A DNA stretch of 64,000 nt. Source: Pseudomonas sp. MRSN 12121 (GTDB lineage Bacteria > Pseudomonadota > Gammaproteobacteria > Pseudomonadales > Pseudomonadaceae). The notes below the pieces were generated by a model. That model searched no databases. It had not been told where the DNA came from and saw only the letters and a list, made by a program, of their open reading frames with translations. Below are positions 57,136-64,000 of this stretch, in pieces. The DNA lies in assembly GCF_000931465.1 (NCBI RefSeq), contig NZ_CP010892.1:5231388-5295387 (forward strand). The letters are read 5' to 3'. The translations under genes were made by a program, and so were the position numbers. The stretch's first letter is position 1, and every line of letters starts with the position of its first letter.

Positions 57136-57957
57136 ATGAAACCGACCCTTCTGGCCCTCACCCTGCTACCTGCCCTGCTGCTCCCGGCCCTGGCCCAGGC
57201 CGCCGACACTGCGGTATCGCCCCGGCAGTACGCCGAAGTCCTGGCCGGCGACTGGCGAGCCCCGCAGAACAGCGCCCGCGACCGCTATCGTCACCCGCAG
57301 CAGACCTTGCAGTTCTTCGGTCTCAAGGCCGACCAGAAGCTGATCGAAATCACCCCCGGCGCCGGCTGGTACAGTGAAGTGCTCGCCCCGCTGCTCAAGG
57401 AGCGCGGGCAATACATCGCCGCGCTCCAGGCCCCGGCCAGCGGCGAATATTTCCAGAAATCGGCGGACAGCCTGAAACAGAAATTCGCCGCCGACCCGGC
57501 TCGCTACGCCAAGGCCCAGGTAGTCGAATTCGATCCCCAGGCGCCGGTACTGGGCCAGGCCGACTCGGCGGACGCCGTGCTGACCTTTCGCAACGTGCAT
57601 AACTGGGTGCTGGCCGACACCGCGCCGGCCATGTTCCAGGCGTTCTTCAGCGTGCTGAAACCGGGCGGCGTGCTAGGCGTGGTGGACCATCGCGCCAAGG
57701 ATGGCGCCTCGCTGGAAGACATCAGGCACAGCGGCTACCTGACCACCGCCTATGTGGTGAAACTGGCGACCGATGCCGGGTTCGTGCTCGATGGGCAAAG
57801 CGAGATCAACGCCAACCCGCGGGACACCAAGGACTATGCGCAAGGCGTCTGGACCCTGCCGCCGACACTCAAGCTGGGCGACGAGGACAAGGCCAGGTAC
57901 CTGGCAATCGGCGAGTCGGACCGGATGACGCTGCGCTTCGTGAAGCCAGGGAAATGA
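57136..57957 (+). CDS. Exported class I methyltransferase-like protein
   Basis: The 273-residue protein has a signal peptide (1-22, ending AQA) and a methyltransferase-like fold (IEITPGAGWYSEVLAPLLKE = motif I; then LTFRNVHNWVL and FFSVLKPGGVLGVVDHRA). It resembles the predicted methyltransferase family COG4798. A SAM enzyme in the periplasm is unexpected, so either the fold is reused or the signal is not for Sec. ATG 57136 follows AGGA. Confidence 0.85.
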   Translation: MKPTLLALTLLPALLLPALAQAADTAVSPRQYAEVLAGDWRAPQNSARDRYRHPQQTLQFFGLKADQKLIEITPGAGWYSEVLAPLLKERGQYIAALQAPASGEYFQKSADSLKQKFAADPARYAKAQVVEFDPQAPVLGQADSADAVLTFRNVHNWVLADTAPAMFQAFFSVLKPGGVLGVVDHRAKDGASLEDIRHSGYLTTAYVVKLATDAGFVLDGQSEINANPRDTKDYAQGVWTLPPTLKLGDEDKARYLAIGESDRMTLRFVKPGK

Positions 57958-57996
57958 CCGCGGGGCTCGCCACCGCCCGGTGGCGAGCCTGATCCA

Positions 57997-58536
57997 TCAG
58001 TCGTCGGCGTTGGGATCGAGGTCGGGGAACATCACCTCGGTGAAGCCGAACTTGCTGAAATCGGTGATCCGCGACGGGTACAGGCGACCGATCAGATGGT
58101 CGCATTCGTGCTGCACCACCCGCGCATGGAAGCCCGAGGCGACCCGCACGATCGGCTCGCCCCTGGGGTCGAGGCCTTCGTAGCGAATGTGCTGGTAACG
58201 CTCGACCGCGCCCCGCAATCCCGGCACCGACAGGCAGCCTTCCCAGCCCTCTTCGAGCACCGGGCTCAGGGGCGTGATCAGCGGGTTGATCAGGATCGTC
58301 TGCGGCACGGCCTCGGCTTGCGGATAACGCTCGCTGTGCTCGAAACCGAAGATCACCAATTGCAGGTCGACGCCGATCTGCGGCGCGGCCAGGCCGACCC
58401 CGCCGACGCTTTCCATGGTCTGGAACATGTCGTCGATCAATTGCCACAGCTCGGGGCTGTCGAACATTTCGGGCGGCACCGGTGGCGCGATGCGCAGCAG
58501 GCGCGGGTCGCCCATTCTGAGGATTTCACGGATCAT
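57997..58536 (-). CDS. def: Peptide deformylase
   Basis: The 179-residue metalloenzyme removes formyl from nascent proteins. All three motifs are intact: GVGLAAPQ (46-53), EGCLSVPG (99-106) with Cys101, and QHECDHLIG (142-150) with His143 and His147. It is likely a second deformylase, as the usual def is next to fmt. Two bases after the YihY gene stop. Confidence 0.95.
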   Translation of the reverse strand: MIREILRMGDPRLLRIAPPVPPEMFDSPELWQLIDDMFQTMESVGGVGLAAPQIGVDLQLVIFGFEHSERYPQAEAVPQTILINPLITPLSPVLEEGWEGCLSVPGLRGAVERYQHIRYEGLDPRGEPIVRVASGFHARVVQHECDHLIGRLYPSRITDFSKFGFTEVMFPDLDPNADD

Positions 58537-58538
58537 GT

Positions 58539-59486
58539 TCAGGCTTCGTCAGTGGTCGGCTTGAGCGAGTGGTCCCGGCCCAGTCCCGATACGTGGTGTT
58601 TGGGTTCGTCGTGCTCGCCGGCCACCCTTTCTCCAGGGTTCTTGCCTTCGCTCGACATGTGCTCGATCACCGCATTCATTTCCGCCCCCAGCAACAGCAC
58701 CGCCGAGGAAATGTAGAAGTACAGCAGCAGGACGATGATCGCCCCGATACTGCCATACATGGCGTTGTAGTTGGCAAAGGTCTTGACGTAGAAAGCGAAG
58801 CCCAGCGAGGCGACGATCCACACCATCACCGCCAGCACCGAGCCCGGGGTGATGAAGCGGAATTCCTGCTTCACGTCGGGCATCACGTAATAGATCAGGG
58901 CCACGGCGACCATCATCAGGATCACGATCACCGGCCAGCGCAGGATGGTCCAGACCGTGACGATGAAGTCTTCCAGGCCGACCTGCGAGGCGATCCAGCC
59001 CATTACCTGCGGCCCGAGCACCATCAGGGCCGCGGCCACCAGCAGCATGCCGGCGATGCCCACGGTGTAGAAAATCGACAGCGGGAAACGCTTCCACAGC
59101 GGGCGCTTCTCCACCACGTCGTAGGCGGCGTTCATCGCGCTCATCATCAGCCGCACGCCGGCCGAGGCGGTGTACAGCGCAATCACGATACCCACCGAAA
59201 GCAGCCCGCCCTTGGATTGCTGCAACTGGTCGATCACCGGGTTGACCTGCTCCAGCGCCTGAGGCGGCAACACCAGTTCCGATTGCAGGCGCAACCAGGA
59301 GAAGAAATCCGGCAGGTGCAGGAAGCCGATCAGGGCGATCAGGAACAGGATGAAGGGGAACAGCGAGAACAGCATCTGATAGGCCAGCGCCGAAGCGTAG
59401 GTCGACATTTCGTCGTCGATGAACTCGGTGACCGTGCGCACCAGCACCCGATGCAGGGGCAGGCCTTTCAAATCGGGAAAAATCAT
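58539..59486 (-). CDS. YihY/BrkB-family membrane protein
   Basis: The 315-residue protein has six helices and the family core (SALAYQMLFSLFPFILFLIALIGFL at the start, IVASLGFAFYVKTFANYNAMYGSIGAIIVLLLY later). A hydrophilic tail follows. The role is unknown (once thought to be RNase BN). AGGAG seven bases before ATG at 59486. Confidence 0.92.
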   Translation of the reverse strand: MIFPDLKGLPLHRVLVRTVTEFIDDEMSTYASALAYQMLFSLFPFILFLIALIGFLHLPDFFSWLRLQSELVLPPQALEQVNPVIDQLQQSKGGLLSVGIVIALYTASAGVRLMMSAMNAAYDVVEKRPLWKRFPLSIFYTVGIAGMLLVAAALMVLGPQVMGWIASQVGLEDFIVTVWTILRWPVIVILMMVAVALIYYVMPDVKQEFRFITPGSVLAVMVWIVASLGFAFYVKTFANYNAMYGSIGAIIVLLLYFYISSAVLLLGAEMNAVIEHMSSEGKNPGERVAGEHDEPKHHVSGLGRDHSLKPTTDEA

Positions 59487-59609
59487 AGCGTCTCCTTTCG
59501 CCGCAGAAGGTCGTAGTCGGGAGCGACTCAGGGGCCGTTTTCTACAACAAACTAGCCTAGTTTGGCCACTTTGAACCCTTACGTCTTGTTTCGTGCCATG
59601 ACCGACATG

Positions 59610-59637
59610 AAAACGGCCATCCGCGGATGGCCGTTTT
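59610..59637. terminator. Rho-independent terminator after CsbD gene
   Basis: AAAACGGCCATCC-GC-GGATGGCCGTTTT, 13-bp perfect stem, A/T tracts on both sides, 21 bases after the CsbD stop on the minus strand. Confidence 0.92.
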
Positions 59638-59658
59638 CCTGCAGTGCGAACCGACGGA

Positions 59659-59850
59659 TCACGCCTTGTCGATCGTCTTTTTCACCGCGTCCTTGGCCTT
59701 GCCGACAGCTTGCTGGGCTTCGCCTTTCTTTTCCTGGATCTTGCCTTCGGTTTCCAGCCGGGTGTTGTCGGTGGCCTTGCCGATCCCCTGCTTGATATTG
59801 CCGATGGCCTCGTTGGCCAGACCTTTTGCCTTGTCCGCTGTGCTGCCCAT
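59659..59850 (-). CDS. CsbD-family stress protein
   Basis: The 63-residue helical, Lys/Glu/Ala-rich protein (ADKAKGLANEAIGNIKQGIGKA) matches the CsbD-like family, which is usually under general stress control. GAGAAAT lies upstream of the ATG. Strong terminator follows. Confidence 0.92.
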   Translation of the reverse strand: MGSTADKAKGLANEAIGNIKQGIGKATDNTRLETEGKIQEKKGEAQQAVGKAKDAVKKTIDKA

Positions 59851-60061
59851 GGTATTTCTCCGTAGAACGATCGAGGGTTGAGGGTCTTGCCTTGGGATTG
59901 ACCCGAGGCGTTCGCGCGGAGTTTCAATTATTTTCGGCAGGGCATTTCATCGCCTTATTTGCCTGCCACCTGCAGGTTGCGCTTTATGTTTGCCGGCCAA
60001 CCCATGAGAATGCGCGACGTATTCAGGCTGCGCGCCGAAGATCCAATCCCGTAGGAATGTT

Positions 60062-60439
60062 ATGAAACTCGATAAAAAGCTGGCCATCGCCCGCCGGAAC
60101 CAGGAACTGGGCGGTGCGGTGCTGGGCGTCAACAACTGCCACTTCGCGGAACTGAACCGCAACCGCAACATCTGGTGGTTCGATCTGCCGGTCAGCCGCC
60201 TGGCCATCGGTCAGTACGAATGGGTGCACCTGCTGCTGTACACGCCGAGCACCGACCAGTTGCTGCACCTGAAGGTGCCGACCCTGTTCCTGCGCGAGAA
60301 AATCGAAGGCCTGGTGGTGCGTAACGCTGGCAAGCGCAAGGCGGCCCTGAGCCTGGAACTGAGCGCCGACAAGGATTCCTTCCTCAACGACGTGCGCCCT
60401 GCCGGCACCGGCGTAAATTTCGCCCAGTTCCAGCAGTAA
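60062..60439 (+). CDS. Conserved Pseudomonas hypothetical protein
   Basis: The 125-residue protein has no membrane segment and contains NNCHFAELNRNRNIWWFDLPVSR, YEWVHLLLY and ALSLELSADKDSFLND. It stands next to fadD1 as a conserved hypothetical does in other pseudomonads. AGGAA six bases before the ATG. Function unknown. Confidence 0.82.
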   Translation: MKLDKKLAIARRNQELGGAVLGVNNCHFAELNRNRNIWWFDLPVSRLAIGQYEWVHLLLYTPSTDQLLHLKVPTLFLREKIEGLVVRNAGKRKAALSLELSADKDSFLNDVRPAGTGVNFAQFQQ

Positions 60440-60459
60440 TCCGGCGAACGACGCCCAAT

Positions 60460-60486
60460 AAAAAGCCCCGCGATGCGGGGCTTTTT
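60460..60486. terminator. Bidirectional terminator between hypothetical gene and fadD1
   Basis: AAAAAGCCCCGC-GAT-GCGGGGCTTTTT, 12-bp stem, tracts on both sides, between convergent genes. Confidence 0.95.
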
Positions 60487-60504
60487 TGTTGGCTGCCGGG
60501 CGCC

Positions 60505-62193
60505 TTACTTCTTCACGCCCAGCTTCTTCAGTTCCTCGTCGCGCAGCTCGCGGCGCAGGATCTTGCCGACGTTGGTGGTCGGCAGCGCATCGCGGAATTC
60601 CACGGCCTTGGGCACCTTGTAGCCGGTGACATTGGCGCGCATGTGCTCCATCACCTGCTCCTTGGTCAGGGTCACGCCCGGCTTGACCACGATGAAGATC
60701 TTGATCGCCTCGCCCGATTTCTCGTCCGGCACGCCGATGGCCGCGCACTGCAACACGCCCGGCAGGGTGGTCAGCACATCTTCCAGCTCGTTGGGGTACA
60801 CGTTGAAACCGGAGACCAGGATCATGTCTTTCTTGCGGTCGACGATACGGATGTAGCCGTCGGGCTGGATCAGCGCGATATCGCCGGTTTTCAGCCAGCC
60901 GTCGCTCATCACTTCATCGGTGGCGTCCTGGCGCTGCCAGTAGCCCTTCATCACTTGCGGCCCCTTGACGCACAGCTCGCCGACTTCGCCCAGCGGCAGC
61001 TCGTTGCCGGCATCGTCGATGATCCGGCACAGGGTCGACGGCACCGGGATGCCGATGGTGCCGATCTGGATGTTCTGGCCCGGGTTGACGGTAGCCACCG
61101 GGCTGGTTTCGGTCATGCCGTAACCTTCGCAGATCGGGCAGCCGGTCACGTCTTTCCAGCGCTCGGCCGCCGCCAGTTGCAGCGCCATGCCGCCAGACAG
61201 GGTGACTTTCAGCGCCGAAAAATCCAGCTTGCGGAAGGCTTCGTTGTTGCACAGAGCGACGAACAGGGTGTTGAGGCCGACAAAGCCGCTGAACTTCCAC
61301 TTCGACAGTTCCTTGACCATCGCCGGCAGGTCGCGCGGGTTGCTGATCAGGATGTTGTGGTTGCCGCTCAGCATCATCGCCATGCAATGAAAGGTGAAGG
61401 CATAGATGTGGTACAGCGGCAGCGGCGTGATCAGGATCTCGCAACCTTGATTGAGGTTGGCAGCCATCAGCGCCCGGCACTGCAGCATGTTCGACACCAG
61501 GTTGCGGTGGGTCAGCATCGCACCCTTGGCCACGCCGGTGGTGCCACCGGTGTATTGCAGCACGGCCACATCGCTGCTGGCCGGGTTGGCCTCCTTGACC
61601 GGCTGGCCATGGCCCTTGCTCAGCACGTCGTTGAACTTGACGGCCTTGGGCAGGTGATAGGCCGGCACCATCTTCTTCACGTACTTGATGACACTGTTGA
61701 TCAGCAGGCGCTTGAGCGGCGGCAGCAGGTCCGCCACTTCGGTGACGATCACATGCTTGACGCCGGTCTTGGGCACCACGGCTTCGGCCAGGTGCGCCAT
61801 GTTGGCCAGGCAGACCAGGGCCTTGGCGCCGGAGTCGTTGAACTGGTGCTCCATTTCCCGCGCGGTGTACAGCGGGTTGGTGTTGACCACGATCAGCCCA
61901 GCGCGGATGGCGCCGAATACCGCGACCGGGTACTGCAGGACGTTGGGCAGTTGCACGGCGATTCGATCGCCGGGCTGCAAATCGGTATGCTGTTGCAGAT
62001 ACGCGGCGAAAGCACCAGACAGTTCGTACAGCTCACCGTAGGTGAGTGTCTTGCCGAGGTTGCTAAAGGCCGGCTTGTTGGCAAAGCGTTGGCAGGACTG
62101 CTTCAACACTGCCTGAATGTTCGGATACTCGTCGGGATTGATTTCGGCAGCAATCCCAGCTGGGTATTTATCCTTCCAAAAGTCTTCGATCAT
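60505..62193 (-). CDS. fadD1: Long-chain-fatty-acid-CoA ligase
   Basis: The 562-residue adenylate-forming enzyme activates fatty acids with ATP and CoA at the inner membrane for beta-oxidation. Motifs: YTGGTTGVAKGAMLTH (P-loop-like, near residue 210), EGYGMTETSPVA (near 345), WLKTGDIALIQPDGYIRIVDRKKDMI (near 435). The tandem paralogue fadD2 lies upstream. The start at ATG 62193 gives the full domain. Confidence 0.95.
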   Translation of the reverse strand: MIEDFWKDKYPAGIAAEINPDEYPNIQAVLKQSCQRFANKPAFSNLGKTLTYGELYELSGAFAAYLQQHTDLQPGDRIAVQLPNVLQYPVAVFGAIRAGLIVVNTNPLYTAREMEHQFNDSGAKALVCLANMAHLAEAVVPKTGVKHVIVTEVADLLPPLKRLLINSVIKYVKKMVPAYHLPKAVKFNDVLSKGHGQPVKEANPASSDVAVLQYTGGTTGVAKGAMLTHRNLVSNMLQCRALMAANLNQGCEILITPLPLYHIYAFTFHCMAMMLSGNHNILISNPRDLPAMVKELSKWKFSGFVGLNTLFVALCNNEAFRKLDFSALKVTLSGGMALQLAAAERWKDVTGCPICEGYGMTETSPVATVNPGQNIQIGTIGIPVPSTLCRIIDDAGNELPLGEVGELCVKGPQVMKGYWQRQDATDEVMSDGWLKTGDIALIQPDGYIRIVDRKKDMILVSGFNVYPNELEDVLTTLPGVLQCAAIGVPDEKSGEAIKIFIVVKPGVTLTKEQVMEHMRANVTGYKVPKAVEFRDALPTTNVGKILRRELRDEELKKLGVKK

Positions 62194-62556
62194 GGAAGCC
62201 CACTCCTCAGCAACGCGAATTCGTCAGCGCATTCGATGCGATTATTATTGGTGTCTTTTGTTGGTGAGTCTGGCTGTTTAGATAGGCCGAGAAGTCACAA
62301 AGCGCGCCGAGAGTAGCAGCTTTGCCAAAGGCCGCCTAGAGCCAAAAAAGACCCATGCAGTCACCTTTGTGACTCAAGAATATTTAATAGTCATTTTTAG
62401 AGCAAAAATTCTAGCAGCCCGAATTCGGCTCTGGGATGGGCCTTTGCGGCCCGCAAAAGCATCGCGAGCAAGCTTCGCTCCTACAGAATCATGCAGGAGC
62501 GAAGCTTGCTCGCGATCACCGCGCCACAGCGCGCAATGGTTGGACCAGGCGCTGCA
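62194..62556. promoter_or_regulatory. fadD2-fadD1 intergenic region
   Basis: This 363-base gap has no gene. The AT-rich first part holds the fadD1 promoter (TATTAATAATCG-like DNA around 62240). The second part contains the REP pair at 62458-62520. Its length suggests fadD1 has its own promoter. No clear PsrA-type site was seen. Confidence 0.5.
62458..62520. repeat. REP doublet with tightly paired arms
   Basis: ATCGCGAGCAAGCTTCGCTC is mirrored by GAGCGAAGCTTGCTCGCGAT with only about 20 bases between: a nearly perfect inverted pair of the 'aagcttgctc' subtype. Confidence 0.92.
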
Positions 62557-64000
62557 TCAGGCGATGTCGCGCAGCTCCCGGCGCAGGATCTTGCCGACCG
62601 GAGTCATCGGCAACGAGTCGCGCAGCACGATGTGCTTGGGCACCTTGTAGCCGGTGAAGTTTTCCTTGCAGTAGGCCTTGAGTTCCTCGAGGCTGACTCC
62701 CGATTCGCGCGCCACCACGAACAGCTTCACCGCCTCCCCCGAACGCTCGTCCGGCACCCCGATCACCGCGCAGTTGGCGACTTTCGGATGGGCCATCACC
62801 ACGTCCTCGATTTCATTGGGGTACACGTTGAAACCCGAGACGATGATCATGTCTTTCTTGCGATCGACGATGCGCACGAAGCCGTCGGGATCAATCACCG
62901 CGATATCCCCGGACTTGAACCAGCCCTCGGCATCCAGCACCTCGGCGGTGGCTTCCGGCTTCTGCCAGTAGCCCTTCATGATCTGCGGGCCCTTGATGCA
63001 CAGCTCGCCGCGCGCCCCCAGCGGCTGCTCGACGCCCGCATCGTCGATGACCTTGAGCGTGGTGCCCGGCACCGGCAACCCCACCGTGCCCAGCCGCGAC
63101 TGGTCGCCGTAGGGATTGGTGCAGGCCACCGGCGAAGTCTCGGTCAGGCCGTAGCCTTCGGTAATGCGGCAGCCGGTCAGTTGCGCCCAGCGCTCGGCGG
63201 TGGCCTTGACCAGCGCCGTGCCGCCGGAGTTGGTGAGCTTGAGGCTGGAGAAATCCAGGGTCTTGAACTCGGGATGATCCATCAGCGCCACGAACAGGGT
63301 GTTGAGCCCCAGCAGCGCCGAGAAACGCCACTTCTTCAACTCCTTGATGAAACCGCCGATGTCCCGCGGGTTGGTGATCAGCACGTTGTGGTTGCCGGTG
63401 ACCATCATGCACATGCAGTTCGCCGTGAAGGCATAGATGTGGTACAGCGGCAGCGGCGCGATCATCACTTCCTGGCCCTCGCGCAGCAGCGGCTGGCCAT
63501 CGGCGCCCAACTGGCCGAGGCAGGCGCGGGCCTGCTGCATGTTGGCCACCAGGTTGCCGTGGGTCAGCATCGCGCCCTTGGCCAGCCCCGTGGTGCCGCC
63601 GGTGTATTGCAGCACGGCGACGTCGTCGAGACCGGCACTCAGCGGCCTGATCGGCTGGCCACGGCCAAGGCGCAAGGTGCTCTTGAAGGCAATCGCCTGG
63701 GGCAGCCGGTAGGCCGGCACCATCTTCTTCACCTTGTCGACCAGGGTATTGACCAGCCAGCCCTTGGCGGACGGCATCAGGTCGCCCATCTTCGCCTCGA
63801 TCAGGTACTGGATGTCGGTATCGGCCAGCACTTGCTCGACCTTCTGCCCGAACAGGTTCATGTACACCAGGGCCCGCGCGCCGGAATCCTTGAACTGGTG
63901 GCGCATTTCCCGGGTGGTGTACAGCGGGTTGGTGTTGACCACGATCAAACCGGCGCGCAAGGCGCCGAACACGGCGATCGGGTAATGCAGGACGTTGGGC
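62557..64000 (-). CDS. fadD2: Long-chain-fatty-acid-CoA ligase (cut by window end)
   Basis: The frame is open through the right end, so the N-terminus is missing. The 481 visible residues have YTGGTTGLAKGAMLTH, EGYGLTETSPVA and WFKSGDIAVIDPDGFVRIVDRKKDMI. It shares these with fadD1 and is its tandem paralogue. In P. aeruginosa FadD1 and FadD2 differ in fatty acid length preference. Same role in fatty acid activation. Confidence 0.94.
   Translation of the reverse strand, partial: PNVLHYPIAVFGALRAGLIVVNTNPLYTTREMRHQFKDSGARALVYMNLFGQKVEQVLADTDIQYLIEAKMGDLMPSAKGWLVNTLVDKVKKMVPAYRLPQAIAFKSTLRLGRGQPIRPLSAGLDDVAVLQYTGGTTGLAKGAMLTHGNLVANMQQARACLGQLGADGQPLLREGQEVMIAPLPLYHIYAFTANCMCMMVTGNHNVLITNPRDIGGFIKELKKWRFSALLGLNTLFVALMDHPEFKTLDFSSLKLTNSGGTALVKATAERWAQLTGCRITEGYGLTETSPVACTNPYGDQSRLGTVGLPVPGTTLKVIDDAGVEQPLGARGELCIKGPQIMKGYWQKPEATAEVLDAEGWFKSGDIAVIDPDGFVRIVDRKKDMIIVSGFNVYPNEIEDVVMAHPKVANCAVIGVPDERSGEAVKLFVVARESGVSLEELKAYCKENFTGYKVPKHIVLRDSLPMTPVGKILRRELRDIA

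Noticed and set aside
62443..62457. TTTGCGG-C-CCGCAAA as the fadD2 terminator
   Set aside because: A one-base loop makes the hairpin sterically poor, and no T-tract follows on the minus strand.

Overview
The window looks like a chromosomal segment of a fluorescent-group Pseudomonas (P. fluorescens / protegens / chlororaphis type). The basis is high GC with Pseudomonas codon use, many copies of the REP consensus TAGGAGCGAGGCTTGCCCGC, tandem fadD1-fadD2 genes, a gntT-gntK-gntR gluconate locus, a BdlA-like chemoreceptor, PqiABC-type transport genes and several Pseudomonas small conserved proteins. Species placement is inference. No rRNA, tRNA, CRISPR, integrase or transposase was seen.

Layout. 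1-2.2 kb: three near-identical Sel1-repeat lipocalin-sized secreted proteins in overlapping tandem, AT-rich, probably an immunity-type array, then a small membrane protein. 2.3-9.9 kb: TauE/SafE exporter, AraC, a predicted SOS-controlled XRE protein, a P-loop kinase, an MBL hydrolase, TetR, then a MASE2-GGDEF diguanylate cyclase beside a PAS-PAS-MCP receptor. 10-20.6 kb: LysR with a divergent glutamine-amidotransferase-like gene, glpQ, AraC, sterol-desaturase-like protein, PepSY protein, chemoreceptor, CorA-type and PiT-type transporters. 20.7-25.1 kb: pqiA (split in two)-pqiB-pqiC with a divergent TetR. 25-31.3 kb: LysR/PACE efflux pair, an ECF42-like sigma factor with SRPBCC, DGPF/YciI and NTF2-like partners, GNAT, PNPOx-like and GyrI-like genes. 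31.4-45 kb: LysE exporters, alaC, gntT-gntK/gntR, a second LysR/PACE pair, GSTs, an MFS transporter. 56.3-64 kb: small basic protein, GNAT, exported methyltransferase-like protein, deformylase, YihY, CsbD, fadD1, fadD2 (cut by the window end).

The most interesting region is 45.1-56.2 kb, all on the minus strand: fatty-acid-desaturase-like enzyme, PhnD-like binding protein, FecI-type sigma, FecR anti-sigma, a signalling TonB-dependent receptor, an OpuAC/ProX-type (betaine) binding protein, an SsuA/TauA-type binding protein, an ornithine-cyclodeaminase-family protein and a HAL/PAL-family lyase. Two features tie it together. A 50-bp element (38/50 identical, ungapped) lies upstream of both the desaturase and the receptor, which suggests both units answer to the local FecI-type sigma. 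The lyase has lost the Ala-Ser-Gly triad that forms the MIO cofactor (GESD instead of GASGD). A betaine-type binding protein next to a MIO-less lyase suggests uptake and elimination of a quaternary-amine amino acid (an ergothioneine/hercynine-like or other amino-acid betaine). That substrate is a hypothesis, not a demonstrated function.

Regulatory sequence is unusually readable here: a LexA-type box, TetR-type dyads, three GntR-type operators with the TAGCGCT core, and REP doublets arranged with a period of about 100 bp.
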